A program made the translations under genes and the position numbers. This document shows, piece after piece, positions 41,068 through 50,094 of a stretch of 64,000 bases of DNA (positions are counted from its first letter, which is position 1; each line of letters starts with the position of its first letter). Source of the stretch: Neobacillus mesonae (lineage in GTDB: Bacteria > Bacillota > Bacilli > Bacillales > Cytobacillaceae); the NCBI RefSeq assembly GCF_001636315.1, contig NZ_KV440949.1:3342973-3406972 (forward strand), given 5' to 3'. A model generated the notes under the pieces. It worked only from the letters and a program-made list of their open reading frames with translations. It searched no databases and was not told the DNA's origin.

Positions 41068-42816
41068 ATGCGAGAGATACCTTTAAATGAATGGATGAAG
41101 AAATTGAATTCAGAAAGGCTGCAGCACAATCTTGACAGGCGCCGTTTTCTGCAAGGGGCTGGAAAAATTGCAGGCCTATCACTGGGTATAGCAATAGCTC
41201 AATCAATGGGTGGATTTGAGGTTAATGCAGATCCAACTTTTAGTGATTATCCGTTCACACTTGGGGTTGCTTCCGGCGACCCATTATCAGACGGTGTGGT
41301 GTTATGGACGAGGCTGGCTCCCGACCCGTTAAATGGCGGCGGCATGCCTCCTCATAGTGTACCGGTAAAATGGGAGATAGCAACTGATCCATATTTTCGA
41401 AGCATTGTCGGGCGGGGGACTGAACTTGCTAGACCCGAGCTTGGCCATTCTATCCATGTAGAGGTAAGCGGATTGAAAGCCAATCACGAATATTTTTACC
41501 GGTTTAAAAGCGGAAGTGAAATAAGCCCGACTGGAAAAACAAAAACACTTCCTGAATCAGGAGAAGGTATCTCGCAGCTCAAGTTTGCCTTTGTTTCATG
41601 TCAGCAATTTGAACATGGATACTTTACTGCTTATCAGCATCTAGCAAAAGAAGAACTTGACCTTGTCTTTCATTTAGGTGATTACATATATGAATACGGA
41701 CCAAATGAATATATTGCAGCAAGCGGTAATGTCCGAACTCACAGCGGTCCGGAAATAAAAACACTTGTAGACTACCGTAACCGCTATGCCCAATACCGTT
41801 CAGATACCCATTTACAAGCTGCTCATGCGGCTTTCCCGTGGATTGTGACTTGGGATGATCATGAGGTGGAGAACAACTATGCAAACATTATTCCGGAAAA
41901 GGGACAGTCCGTGGAGGAATTTATTATTCGACGGGCGGCTGCTTACCAAGCCTATTACGAGCATATGCCGCTTCGAAAGTCATCCCTGCCACAAGGAGCA
42001 GATATGAAAATTTATCGCCAGTTCGAATACGGAGACCTCGCTTCTTTCTTCGTACTTGATACACGGCAATATCGCGATGACCAGGCAAATGGGGATAAAA
42101 GCTCACCGCAGACACCTGAATCTCTTGATCCGAAACGAACCTTGCTGGGGACTGAGCAGGAAGAATGGCTGTTCCAGCGTTTGGATAATTCGACGAAAAA
42201 GTGGAATGTATTAGCACAGCAAATCTTCTTTGCCCAGCGGAATTATGGAACGGCTGCGTCACCAAAGTACAGCATGGATGCTTGGGACGGATATCCTGCT
42301 GCGCGTCAGCATGTATTAGATTATGCAAAAGAAAACCAATTAAACAATTTAATCGTTTTAACGGGTGATGTTCATGCAAGCTGGGCATCTAATTTATTGG
42401 AAGATTTTAATGATGGTAACTCTAGAGTTTTTGGAGCAGAATTTGTCGGGACCTCCATTACTTCAGGCGGTAATGGGGCAGATAAACGGGCAGATACAGA
42501 TAAAATATTAGGATTGAACCCAAATATAAAATTCTTTAATGACTACCGTGGGTATGTACGCTGTAAGGTAACTCCCGACCGCTGGCAGGCCGATTACCGT
42601 GTCGTTCCCTATGTCTCCGCAATAGGAGCGGATATTTCAACAAGAGCTTCCTTTGTTTTTGAAAAAGATGGACAAGGGCTCAAACAGATTTCTACTACAG
42701 AAGTACCATTAGGACAGAAACTTTCAACTGAAGTAGAAGAGGATCGAAACCGCGCCCATAGTCGTGCACACCAAAGGCAATTAGAGAAAAAAGGGAAGAA
42801 AGTGCCTAGACCGTAA
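41068..42816 (+). CDS. phoD: Alkaline phosphatase D (Tat-exported phosphodiesterase)
   Basis: PhoD is an exported phosphodiesterase/phosphatase made under phosphate starvation. The 582-residue precursor has a twin-arginine signal (DRRRFLQGAGKIAG, about residues 23-36). Metal-site motifs are FVSCQQFEHG, LGDYIYEYG, TWDDHEVENNY and LTGDVHASW. I chose the ATG at 41068 behind AAAGGGGAAAG; the TTG at 41029 lies in the promoter region. Its own translocase genes tatAd and tatCd follow, the same arrangement as in B. subtilis, where TatAdCd exports PhoD. Confidence 0.95.
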   Translation: MREIPLNEWMKKLNSERLQHNLDRRRFLQGAGKIAGLSLGIAIAQSMGGFEVNADPTFSDYPFTLGVASGDPLSDGVVLWTRLAPDPLNGGGMPPHSVPVKWEIATDPYFRSIVGRGTELARPELGHSIHVEVSGLKANHEYFYRFKSGSEISPTGKTKTLPESGEGISQLKFAFVSCQQFEHGYFTAYQHLAKEELDLVFHLGDYIYEYGPNEYIAASGNVRTHSGPEIKTLVDYRNRYAQYRSDTHLQAAHAAFPWIVTWDDHEVENNYANIIPEKGQSVEEFIIRRAAAYQAYYEHMPLRKSSLPQGADMKIYRQFEYGDLASFFVLDTRQYRDDQANGDKSSPQTPESLDPKRTLLGTEQEEWLFQRLDNSTKKWNVLAQQIFFAQRNYGTAASPKYSMDAWDGYPAARQHVLDYAKENQLNNLIVLTGDVHASWASNLLEDFNDGNSRVFGAEFVGTSITSGGNGADKRADTDKILGLNPNIKFFNDYRGYVRCKVTPDRWQADYRVVPYVSAIGADISTRASFVFEKDGQGLKQISTTEVPLGQKLSTEVEEDRNRAHSRAHQRQLEKKGKKVPRP

Positions 42817-42859
42817 TTTTCATTGCAGCCAATAAAATGTAATAAGGAGTTGAGTGTTT

Positions 42860-43066
42860 GTGTTTTCAAATATCGGAATTCCAGGTTTAATCTTGATCCT
42901 AGTCATTGCACTCATTATTTTCGGTCCCTCTAAACTTCCGGAAATTGGCCGTGCATTCGGACGAACCTTATCGGAATTCAAAACCGCCACCAAAGAGCTT
43001 GTCACGGGAGAGGAAAAAGAGGAAGAACAAAAAGCTGCGGTAACTTTAGTGAAAAAAGAAGGTTAG
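42860..43066 (+). CDS. tatAd: Twin-arginine translocase subunit TatAd
   Basis: A 68-residue pore-forming Tat subunit: one N-terminal membrane helix ([15 protein letters not shown]), then [17 protein letters not shown], an amphipathic helix, and a charged tail. I chose the GTG at 42860 because the protein then starts MFSNIGIPG, as B. subtilis TatAd does; the GTG at 42854 is only 4 nt from AAGGAG. It belongs to the phoD operon and serves PhoD export. Confidence 0.95.
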   Translation: MFSNIGIPGLILILVIALIIFGPSKLPEIGRAFGRTLSEFKTATKELVTGEEKEEEQKAAVTLVKKEG

Positions 43067-43081
43067 AACAAATAATGCTTA

Positions 43082-43120
43082 GCGAGGGCAGGCGGGGCAA
43101 CTCGTCTGCTCCTCTTTTTT
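43082..43120 (+). terminator. Hairpin between tatAd and tatCd
   Basis: CGAGGGCAGGCG pairs imperfectly with CGTCTGCTCCTC, followed by six T (43115-43120). It probably lets only part of transcription reach tatCd, keeping TatA in excess over TatC. Confidence 0.65.
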
Positions 43121-43157
43121 ATCCGGGATTTCAGGACATTAAGGGAGGTATTGTTGA

Positions 43158-43877
43158 GTGGACGGCAAAGAATTGCATATTTTGGGACATTTAGAGGAGT
43201 TGCGGGCAAGGATCATCAAAACGGTAATTGCCTTTATCGTCATTTTTATCATCATGTTCATCAATGTTCAAGATATCTATTATTGGCTGATAAGGGATTT
43301 AGATCAAAAACTCGCTGTTCTTGGTCCGGGCGATATTGTATGGGTGTATATGATGATTACGGCGGTGTTTTCAGTGGCAGCGTTGATTCCGGTGGCCGCC
43401 TATCAGATATGGAAGTTTGTTGCACCTGCTTTAAAACCTGAGGAGCGAAGAGTAACACTATGGTTTATTCCTTTTCTTTTTCTATTATTTTTATGCGGGA
43501 TAGGATTTGGCTATTTTGTTTTATTCCCAACAGTATTGGGGTTTTTAACCTCTTTGTCACAGGGGCAATTTGAGACCATGTTTACTGCCGGCGAATATTT
43601 CAGATTCATGCTGAATTTGACATTGCCTTTTGGCATCTTGTTTGAAATGCCGCTGTTAGTCATTTTTTTAACGAGGCTAGGAATAGTAAATCCCATGCGT
43701 CTTGCTAAAGTAAGGAAACTCTCCTATTTTATCTTAATTGTTGTCTCAATCTTGGTAACACCGCCAGATTTCATGTCGGATATTCTAGTTATTGTTCCGC
43801 TACTCGTTCTCTACGAATTAAGTGTGACTTTATCAAAAATAGTTTATCGGAAGAAACTGTTAAAGGAAGCGATATAA
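43158..43877 (+). CDS. tatCd: Twin-arginine translocase subunit TatCd
   Basis: TatC is the six-helix receptor for twin-arginine signals. The 239-residue protein starts with HILGHLEELRARIIKT, the conserved N-terminal signal-binding part, has FVAPALKPEERR in the first loops, and FEMPLLVIFLTRLGIV with VVSILVTPPDFMSDILVIVPLL near the end. The GTG start follows GGGAGG. With TatAd it forms the dedicated translocase for PhoD. Confidence 0.95.
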   Translation: MDGKELHILGHLEELRARIIKTVIAFIVIFIIMFINVQDIYYWLIRDLDQKLAVLGPGDIVWVYMMITAVFSVAALIPVAAYQIWKFVAPALKPEERRVTLWFIPFLFLLFLCGIGFGYFVLFPTVLGFLTSLSQGQFETMFTAGEYFRFMLNLTLPFGILFEMPLLVIFLTRLGIVNPMRLAKVRKLSYFILIVVSILVTPPDFMSDILVIVPLLVLYELSVTLSKIVYRKKLLKEAI

Positions 43878-44085
43878 GTTTTTTGTGCGGACTTTTGTCC
43901 CGAGCTTTTTCTGTGAGCAAATGAAGGATTCGTGCTTTAGAATTGAAGTTTAAGATAAGAATTTTTGTGGTAACCAAAAAAAATCAGACTTTGGCCTTCG
44001 TTAAACACTGTCTTCTTTTGTTGAAAAAGGTAAGTTATTTTGACGGTGATACATACTATAGGAGAGAGAAGGGAGCGTGGTTACT

Positions 44086-44661
44086 ATGAAAAAAGGTATG
44101 TTATCTATTATCGTTGTTGTGGCGATAATTGTTGTGTTTGGGCTCATGCTGATGTCCAGCTACAACAATTTTGTTAATTTGGAGGAAAATGTTGGCCAGT
44201 CATATGCCCAAATCGAAAATCAATTACAGCGAAGACTGGACTTAATCCCAAACTTGGTCAGCACTGTTAAAGGTTATGCTGCCCATGAAAAGGAAGTCAT
44301 CGCCTCCATTTCGGATGCGCGCTCAAGACTTGCAGGCGCAAAAACACCCCAGGAAGAAGCAACAGCCAATGCCGATTTATCAAGTGCATTAAGCCGCCTT
44401 TTGGTTGTGGTGGAAAATTACCCAAATTTAAAAGCGGATAAGCAGTTTACCCAGCTCATGGATGAACTGGCTGGAACGGAAAATAGAATAGCTGTGGCAC
44501 GAAAAGATTATAACGACCAAGTTGCAGAATATAACAAAAAGATCAAGAGGTTTCCTGGAAGCTTGATTGCAGGAATGACCGGATTTAAAGAAAAAGAATA
44601 TTTCAAAGCCGACCCGAAAGCACAGGAAGTCCCAAAGGTTGACTTTGGAGGAAATGGTTAA
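44086..44661 (+). CDS. lemA: LemA-family protein
   Basis: A 191-residue membrane-anchored LemA protein: one N-terminal membrane helix (MLSIIVVVAIIVVFGLMLM) followed by the helical domain with YNNFVNLEENVGQSYAQIENQLQ split by RRLDLIPNLVSTVKGYA, the family signature. The role is not firmly known. I chose the ATG at 44086 since AAGGGAG lies 10 nt upstream; a GTG at 44077 touches that site. It overlaps the next gene by one base (TAATG), a common lemA/TPM-domain pairing. Confidence 0.9.
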   Translation: MKKGMLSIIVVVAIIVVFGLMLMSSYNNFVNLEENVGQSYAQIENQLQRRLDLIPNLVSTVKGYAAHEKEVIASISDARSRLAGAKTPQEEATANADLSSALSRLLVVVENYPNLKADKQFTQLMDELAGTENRIAVARKDYNDQVAEYNKKIKRFPGSLIAGMTGFKEKEYFKADPKAQEVPKVDFGGNG

Positions 44662-45428
44662 TGAACACGAAAACGATCCTCAGCTTCTTACTGGCACTTT
44701 TTACTTTATTTCTTAGTGCAGTTACTGCGAATGCCGAGGATGTTCAAATACCAAAGCCTGTTGGTGATATTTATGTACAGGATTTTGCCAATGTTTTAAG
44801 TGAAACTGAGGTTTCGCAATTAAATGCCTATGGTAGAAGTATTGAAGTCCAAACTACTGCACAGATTGCGGTGTTAACGGTCCCGACTATAGGTGGTCGT
44901 TCCATTGAGGAATTTGCTAATGAGGCATTTCGAAAATATGGCATTGGGAACCGGAAGGAAAATAATGGTGTTTTGCTGGTTCTAGCAATGAAGGAAAAGA
45001 AGATATGGATTGAGGTTGGATACGGGCTTGAAGGGGGAATCCCTGATGGAAAAGCGGGTCGGATTTTAGATGAATATGCCATACCTAAGCTTAAGAGCGG
45101 GCAACCTAACCAGGCGATTGTATCTACGTACCAGGCTCTTGCTAAAGAGGTTCTTGCAGAATATGGTATTGAAGGCGGGCAGGGCCAGCGTGAGAATCAG
45201 GCGCCACAGGCGGCAGCTGGACAGGATGAAGGGGTTGGAATCCCCTCCTGGCTGTTAATCATAATTGTACTTGTGATTGTCTTTCTAGACTTTAAATTCT
45301 TCGGCGGTACCCTTACTTATTTCCTGCTCTCGATGATCTCCCGTGGTGGAGGCAGAGGAAGCGGAGGAGGCCCCCGCGGTGGCGGCGGGGGATCTTCCGG
45401 CGGAGGAGGTGCCGGGCGTGGCTGGTAA
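44661..45428 (+). CDS. TPM-domain (YgcG-family) membrane protein
   Basis: A 255-residue exported protein: signal peptide (ILSFLLALFTLFLSAVTANA), a TPM domain of about 120 residues with VQDFANVLSETEVSQLNAY and IWIEVGYGLEGGIPDGKAGRI, a C-terminal membrane segment (WLLIIIVLVIVFLDF), and a Gly/Arg/Ser-rich tail. TPM domains occur in photosystem II repair phosphatases and in many bacterial membrane proteins; the function here is unknown. It is translationally coupled with lemA. Confidence 0.85.
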   Translation: MNTKTILSFLLALFTLFLSAVTANAEDVQIPKPVGDIYVQDFANVLSETEVSQLNAYGRSIEVQTTAQIAVLTVPTIGGRSIEEFANEAFRKYGIGNRKENNGVLLVLAMKEKKIWIEVGYGLEGGIPDGKAGRILDEYAIPKLKSGQPNQAIVSTYQALAKEVLAEYGIEGGQGQRENQAPQAAAGQDEGVGIPSWLLIIIVLVIVFLDFKFFGGTLTYFLLSMISRGGGRGSGGGPRGGGGGSSGGGGAGRGW

Positions 45429-45451
45429 TGCTTGTTAAGAAAATATTCATT

Positions 45452-45724
45452 TTATATTAGTGTAAAACCCCGCTTTAAAAGCAGTGAATTGATACGCTTT
45501 TGCCCAACTCCTGCATACTTATCTATTTCTTTACCATTATCATCTAGAAGAACTAGTGTAGGAGTTTTTTTAATACTGTACCTTTCCGCTAATACTAAGT
45601 CATTTTCATCCATTGTTTTTGACAGGTTTATGATCTGGTCAGCTTCGATTCCACATTGCACTAGATAAGCGTCAAGCATTTTACAGGCTGGACAATGATC
45701 CTGCTTGAATACGATCAATTTCAT
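45452..45724 (-). CDS. Thioredoxin-like protein with CPAC motif
   Basis: A 90-residue thioredoxin-fold protein. The redox motif CPAC (residues 12-15) follows LIVFKQDH, and the cis-proline region reads KKTPTLVLLDDNGKEI. It lacks a signal peptide. The ATG follows AAAGGAG. It lies downstream of a Cys-rich small gene on the same strand, separated by a hairpin, so it could reduce or oxidise that peptide; this is speculation. Convergent with the TPM-domain gene. Confidence 0.8.
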   Translation of the reverse strand: MKLIVFKQDHCPACKMLDAYLVQCGIEADQIINLSKTMDENDLVLAERYSIKKTPTLVLLDDNGKEIDKYAGVGQKRINSLLLKRGFTLI

Positions 45725-45741
45725 AAACAGTCATCTCCTTT

Positions 45742-45781
45742 TAAAAAATGGCGAACAGTAACTGGTACCACTGTTCGCCAT
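45742..45781 (-). terminator. Hairpin between Cys-rich peptide and thioredoxin-like gene
   Basis: ATGGCGAACAGT (45748-45759) pairs perfectly with ACTGTTCGCCAT (45770-45781); on the minus strand TTTTT follows. It terminates the upstream small gene or attenuates read-through into the thioredoxin-like gene. Confidence 0.75.
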
Positions 45782-45819
45782 ATGAAACGGTGATTTTAGA
45801 TGAAAGTTGAGTCAGTTAA

Positions 45820-45987
45820 CTATTCAGGAGGACATTCTGGACAATCATCACAATCAGCAACTAGGGTTGAGCCAGTTGATGAAATAACGAGATCTGGACA
45901 TGCTTCATCTGCTGGAACACAATTTCTAATTGTAATACCACAAATTACATATTCGCAACAACGCACCTGAGGACTTCTTATGCCCAC
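45820..45987 (-). CDS. Cys-rich small protein, 55 residues
   Basis: A short minus-strand frame with a good ribosome binding site (GAGGTG, 6 nt before a GTG start) and its own terminator. The 55-residue product starts MGIRSPQVRCCEYVICG and ends ADCDDCPECPPE. It has eight Cys (10, 11, 16, 23, 30, 46, 49, 52) and is acidic toward the C-terminus. The Cys spacing suggests metal binding or disulfides. No signal peptide. I do not recognise the family. The CPAC thioredoxin-like gene follows. Confidence 0.6.
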   Translation of the reverse strand: MGIRSPQVRCCEYVICGITIRNCVPADEACPDLVISSTGSTLVADCDDCPECPPE

Positions 45988-46173
45988 ATTAATCACCTCA
46001 ATTCGCTATATTATAAGGATGTTTCACTATATAGTACATGCTTTAAGTGGATAAAAAGAAACGGCATATTCATCAAAAAAAGATTTATTCATTTTTTGCT
46101 TGTTATCACCCACCCCTCCTGTTGCTCATATCCATACCGGACATGTAGAATGGATGTCGAAGGGAGGCGAATT

Positions 46174-47913
46174 TTGGTGGTAAGGTTTTTGCGGCGGGTA
46201 AAGGAGAAGTTTACGGATCTTTTGTATGGCAGTATTCGGGCGAAGCTAATGCTTTTTTTTGTTACGGTAGCTTTGGTACCGCTGCTTTTATTTGGGTATG
46301 CCTCTTATAAAAAGTCCTCCACGATCGTCAATCAGCAATTCAATAAATATGAGAAGTTTGCGATATCCCAGCTGGAAACGCAATTGGTGAACACGATTGA
46401 CCAGATGTTTGTAGTATCAAAGGATATTCAACAATACTTATCCGACCCAACCTTAATTGTCATTAAAGAGGAGATTCCAAAGACATATGAAGGGTTCATC
46501 GAAAAAAAGAATTTTGAACGATTTCTGGAAGCCCATAAAACGTTCAATACAAAGGGCATTTATTTAATTACGGGCTCCGGGTATTTTTATGGTGGTACCT
46601 ATTTAAATACGGAAATGCTATTTCAGGAACCCTTTTGGAAAAAGGCTGAGAACCTAGACTCCGGAGATCACTGGATAGGATTTTACCAAACACAGCATTA
46701 CGACAACAGCAAGCCTCCCGAGCAAATGGTTGGCCTGGTTGTACCGATTCAAAGTCAATATGGGGTTTTAAAGGGAAGCAAACTGCTCATTGAAACGAAA
46801 GCAGACGAGCTCTTTTCTTATATAAAATATCTGGAACGGGATGTTCATGCGTTTGTTATGATCCGTGATGATAAGAAAAACATTCTTTACAGTTCTGCTG
46901 TAAACCGGAATCCAAATGCCAACGATATTGTTAGAAGGACCAGCCTTGATGCCTACGGGTGGCAGGTTGAGGTACGGGTTCCGGAAAAGCTGTTTTATAA
47001 GTCATCGACGGTGATTTTGAACTATACCCTGCTAGGGATATTCTTTTCGATTCTCTTAGCAAGCTTACTAGCGATGCTATTTTCTGACCCAATTGCCAAG
47101 CGGCTCAGAAAGCTGAAGGCTTCAATGGGGCGGGTAAGTGCAGGAGAGCTCGACCTGCAGGTGCCGGTAAAAGAAAGAGATGAAATCGCAAGCTTAACCG
47201 TCAGCTTCAACCAGATGGTTCTGCAAATTAAGGAGCTAATTGAGGAAATCAGCGAGACGGAAAGGTTAAAGCGGAAAGCTGAACTAAGAGCTTTCCATTA
47301 CCAAATTAATCCGCATTTACTGTTTAATACGTTGAACTCCATCCAGTGGAAAGCTCGGCTCGCGAATGCTCATGAAGTCCAGCAAATGATTTATCATTTA
47401 ACCGAGGTCCTTCATGAAAATTTGAATTTCTCTGATGAGTTAATTCCTTTGAAGAAGGAACTTAGTACCATCAAGCACTATTTGAAAGTGCAGGAAATTC
47501 GCTTTGGTCATATGTTTGACTATGAAGAAACGGTCAGTCCCGAGGCGATGAATTATCTAATTCCAAGGCTGTCATTGCAGCCTTTGTTTGAGAATATTTT
47601 TTTCCATGCTTTTGAGGATGGCAATGGTATGATTAAGTTAACAGTTGAAGACAAGTCTGATGTCCTAGAACTGACATTAAGTGATAATGGAAAAGGGATG
47701 ACGGCGGAGAAAGCCTCGATGCTGCTCCAGTCTCATGAGACAAAGCCAAAATCACGAGGAATCGGCGTTTACAATGTTGACCAGCGGCTAAAGCTCCACT
47801 TCGGCAGCGAATATGGTCTCGAGATCGTATCAGAGCTTAAGGAAGGGACAACTATCATCATGCGCTGGCCAAAAAGGAGTGCATCATATGATCAAAGTAA
47901 TAGTAGTCGATGA
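46174..47913 (+). CDS. YesM-type sensor histidine kinase
   Basis: A 579-residue membrane sensor kinase. A first membrane segment (LMLFFVTVALVPLLLFGYA), a large extracellular sensor region, a second segment (LLGIFFSILLASLLAMLF), a HAMP linker, then the His_kinase domain with the phospho-acceptor in FHYQINPHLLFNTLNSIQW, and the ATPase LSDNGKGM and GIGVYNVDQRL. I chose the TTG at 46174 behind AGGGAGG; upstream ATG/GTG codons lack a site. It overlaps the regulator gene by 26 bp and probably senses the sugar handled by the ABC importer downstream. Confidence 0.85.
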   Translation: MVVRFLRRVKEKFTDLLYGSIRAKLMLFFVTVALVPLLLFGYASYKKSSTIVNQQFNKYEKFAISQLETQLVNTIDQMFVVSKDIQQYLSDPTLIVIKEEIPKTYEGFIEKKNFERFLEAHKTFNTKGIYLITGSGYFYGGTYLNTEMLFQEPFWKKAENLDSGDHWIGFYQTQHYDNSKPPEQMVGLVVPIQSQYGVLKGSKLLIETKADELFSYIKYLERDVHAFVMIRDDKKNILYSSAVNRNPNANDIVRRTSLDAYGWQVEVRVPEKLFYKSSTVILNYTLLGIFFSILLASLLAMLFSDPIAKRLRKLKASMGRVSAGELDLQVPVKERDEIASLTVSFNQMVLQIKELIEEISETERLKRKAELRAFHYQINPHLLFNTLNSIQWKARLANAHEVQQMIYHLTEVLHENLNFSDELIPLKKELSTIKHYLKVQEIRFGHMFDYEETVSPEAMNYLIPRLSLQPLFENIFFHAFEDGNGMIKLTVEDKSDVLELTLSDNGKGMTAEKASMLLQSHETKPKSRGIGVYNVDQRLKLHFGSEYGLEIVSELKEGTTIIMRWPKRSASYDQSNSSR

Positions 47914-48670
47914 TGAATATATCGTTCGCAAAGGCCTAATTGCCACCATTAATTGGGGAAAGTATAACATGGAAGTGGTAGCGGACGCGGCAAACGGGGT
48001 TAAGGGCTGGGAGCAGTTCCTTGAACATACTCCTGAGGTTGTTATTACCGACATCGTCATGCCGGAAATGAATGGAATTGAGCTGGCAAGGGAAATTAAG
48101 CAGGAAGCACCACATACGAAAATATTGCTGCTAAGCTGCCACCGGGATTTTGAATATGCCCAAGAAGGCATTAAGCTGGGGGCTTCTGGTTATATAGTGA
48201 AAACCGCGTTTCAGGACGATGAATTTGAAGAATATTTAGCGGCATTCGCAAAGGAAATTGAGAGGGAAAAAGCTGAAAATCCCCCTCATATCTATCAAAA
48301 AGTAGGGCATGATGCCTGGCCTGAGCCGATTCAAAAGGCTGTACAACTCATTACAAAGGACCTTTCGAAATCACACTCATCGGCTGACATTGCCTATGAG
48401 GTAGGCTTAAGTAGAAGCCATTTTAGCACACTGTTTAAAAAATCAGTAGGAGAAAGCTTTTCTGATTTTACAGAAAAACTGAAACTAACAGCGGCCTGTG
48501 AACTCCTTGAATCAACATCTTTTACTTTACAGGAAATAGGAGAGAAAATTGGAATTCAGGACGGAAAATATTTAAGCAAATGGTTTAAAAAATGCACAGG
48601 GGAGACCCCTTCTGAGTACCGTCAAACAAAAAGGAGAATGGAATCGAACAATTTTCCCCCTTTGGCCTAA
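47888..48670 (+). CDS. YesN-type AraC-family response regulator
   Basis: A 260-residue regulator: receiver domain with VVDDE, phospho-acceptor Asp in VVITDIVMPEMNG (Asp55) and Lys in YIVKTAF, then an AraC/XylS-type double helix-turn-helix (HSSADIAYEVGLSRSHFS and TLQEIGEKIGIQD). I chose the ATG at 47888 with AAAAGGAG 8 nt upstream, inside the 3' end of the kinase gene. It likely activates the importer operon from 48793. Confidence 0.9.
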   Translation: MIKVIVVDDEYIVRKGLIATINWGKYNMEVVADAANGVKGWEQFLEHTPEVVITDIVMPEMNGIELAREIKQEAPHTKILLLSCHRDFEYAQEGIKLGASGYIVKTAFQDDEFEEYLAAFAKEIEREKAENPPHIYQKVGHDAWPEPIQKAVQLITKDLSKSHSSADIAYEVGLSRSHFSTLFKKSVGESFSDFTEKLKLTAACELLESTSFTLQEIGEKIGIQDGKYLSKWFKKCTGETPSEYRQTKRRMESNNFPPLA

Positions 48671-48723
48671 TATTACAGAAAACTTAAAACATTTATACGA
48701 CAAATTTAATAAAATTTTCAGTA

Positions 48724-48793
48724 TGTAGCCGCTTTCAAAGGAGATAAAATGAAAGCGGTTATATTTTTTAGTCAAAAAGGAGGAAATTCCTAA
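48724..48793 (+). promoter_or_regulatory. Hairpin with cre-like arms and a 14-codon leader frame
   Basis: TGTAGCCGCTTTCA (48724-48737) and TGAAAGCGGTTATA (48750-48763) each match the catabolite-response consensus TGWNANCGNTNWCA with one mismatch, and CCGCTTTCA/TGAAAGCGG pair as a hairpin. Between the arms AAAGGAG precedes an ATG (48749) opening a 14-codon frame MKAVIFFSQKGGNS whose TAA overlaps the ATG of the binding-protein gene. A regulated leader is possible; a T-rich run after the hairpin also fits a terminator. Confidence 0.4.
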
Positions 48794-50070
48794 TGAGGAA
48801 AATTAGTATCACAGCAATGATTTTATTACTAATTAGTATGTTTTCCTTAGCCGCTTGTTCCAGCTCCGGTTCGAGTGAAAACAAAGCAGCTGGTGACGGC
48901 GGAAATTCGGATACAAAAGGGACTACAACGCTCCGCTTTGCAACATGGGATTCTGGGGAGGCATTGAAAATCCAGCAGGATATTGCAAAAAAGTTCGAAG
49001 AAAAGAATCCTGGAGTAAAGGTTCAAGTTGAAGCATATGGTGATGGTTTTGATCAGAAGCTTGCTGCTTCTTTTGGCGCAAAAAATCCTCCAGACGTTAT
49101 GTATATGTGGAATTTCCCGGCATATGTAGAATCTCTTGAGCCGCTGGATCAGTATATTAAAGGTGATCCGGAAATGGATTTAAACGATTATTACCAAGGT
49201 TTATTTAACTACTCAAGCCTAAACGGAAAAATTTATGGTATGCCGGCAGGGTTTACGACAAGGGTTGTTTATTATAACAAGGATTTATTCGATCAAGCAA
49301 AAATTCCTTATCCAAAAGATGGCTGGACCTGGGATGATTTCAAACAAATTGCGAAGAAACTGTCAGACCCAAGCAAGAAACAATACGGTTTTGGTGTTGT
49401 GCCTGAGCCTGATACGTATGACCTTCAAGGCCTCATTTGGAGTAATGGCGGAAGCTACATCAGCGACGATGGGAAGAAAATCAACGGCTATATGAACAGC
49501 CCGGAAACGATTGAAGCCATTAGTGTTTTAAGCGATATGTTAAAAGACAAAAGCGCAGTACTTGTTGGCGGTAAAAACCAGCAAAGCGGCGACGATATTT
49601 TCAAGGCTGGAAAAATTGCAATGTGGGAAAGCGGAGTCTGGCCGTTAGAAGGGTTTAAACAAGCGAAGATTAACTTTGGTACGGTTGAGGTTCCATCATT
49701 TGGCTCAAAACCAGCTAAAGGAGTGATTGCTTCTTCAGCGGTGTCAATCGCAAAGGATTCCAAACATAAAGACCTTGCCTATAAATTCGTGAAATTCTAT
49801 TCTTCTCCGGAAGCGATTAAAATGCGGACAGCTGATTTACCGGTGCGCATTAGTGTCGTGAAGGAAATGAAGATGGAGCAGGATCCTAACTTGAGCCCAT
49901 TCTACAAAATGCTAGAACGCTCAGATAACACACCTGCCTTCTTATTGAACAAAAACTGGAATGAAATTAACCGTAATCTCTCCGCCGCTATTAATGCCGT
50001 CATGCTTGGGCAGGATGCAAAAAAACTATTAAATACAGCAGCTGAGGACTCAGAGAGATACTTGAAGTAA
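48793..50070 (+). CDS. ABC sugar importer, solute-binding lipoprotein
   Basis: A 425-residue extracellular binding protein of the carbohydrate (CUT1-type) ABC family. Signal peptide with lipobox SLAACSS, then a Ser/Gly linker, then TTLRFATWDSGEALK, the usual start of the mature fold. Further family features are PDVMYMWNFPAYVESLEPLD, YYNKDLFDQAKIPYPKDGWTW split over the hinge, and a C-terminal VMLGQDAKKLLNTA. The ATG follows AAAAAGGAGG. It is followed by two permease genes; no ATPase gene lies nearby, so a shared MsmX-type ATPase is likely. Confidence 0.9.
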   Translation: MRKISITAMILLLISMFSLAACSSSGSSENKAAGDGGNSDTKGTTTLRFATWDSGEALKIQQDIAKKFEEKNPGVKVQVEAYGDGFDQKLAASFGAKNPPDVMYMWNFPAYVESLEPLDQYIKGDPEMDLNDYYQGLFNYSSLNGKIYGMPAGFTTRVVYYNKDLFDQAKIPYPKDGWTWDDFKQIAKKLSDPSKKQYGFGVVPEPDTYDLQGLIWSNGGSYISDDGKKINGYMNSPETIEAISVLSDMLKDKSAVLVGGKNQQSGDDIFKAGKIAMWESGVWPLEGFKQAKINFGTVEVPSFGSKPAKGVIASSAVSIAKDSKHKDLAYKFVKFYSSPEAIKMRTADLPVRISVVKEMKMEQDPNLSPFYKMLERSDNTPAFLLNKNWNEINRNLSAAINAVMLGQDAKKLLNTAAEDSERYLK

Positions 50071-50094
50071 GACTAACTAAATGAGGTGTTCAAC

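Noticed and set aside
41924..42388. 154-codon minus-strand frame inside phoD
   Set aside because: It is antisense to a well-conserved gene, with no start signal and no homology pattern.
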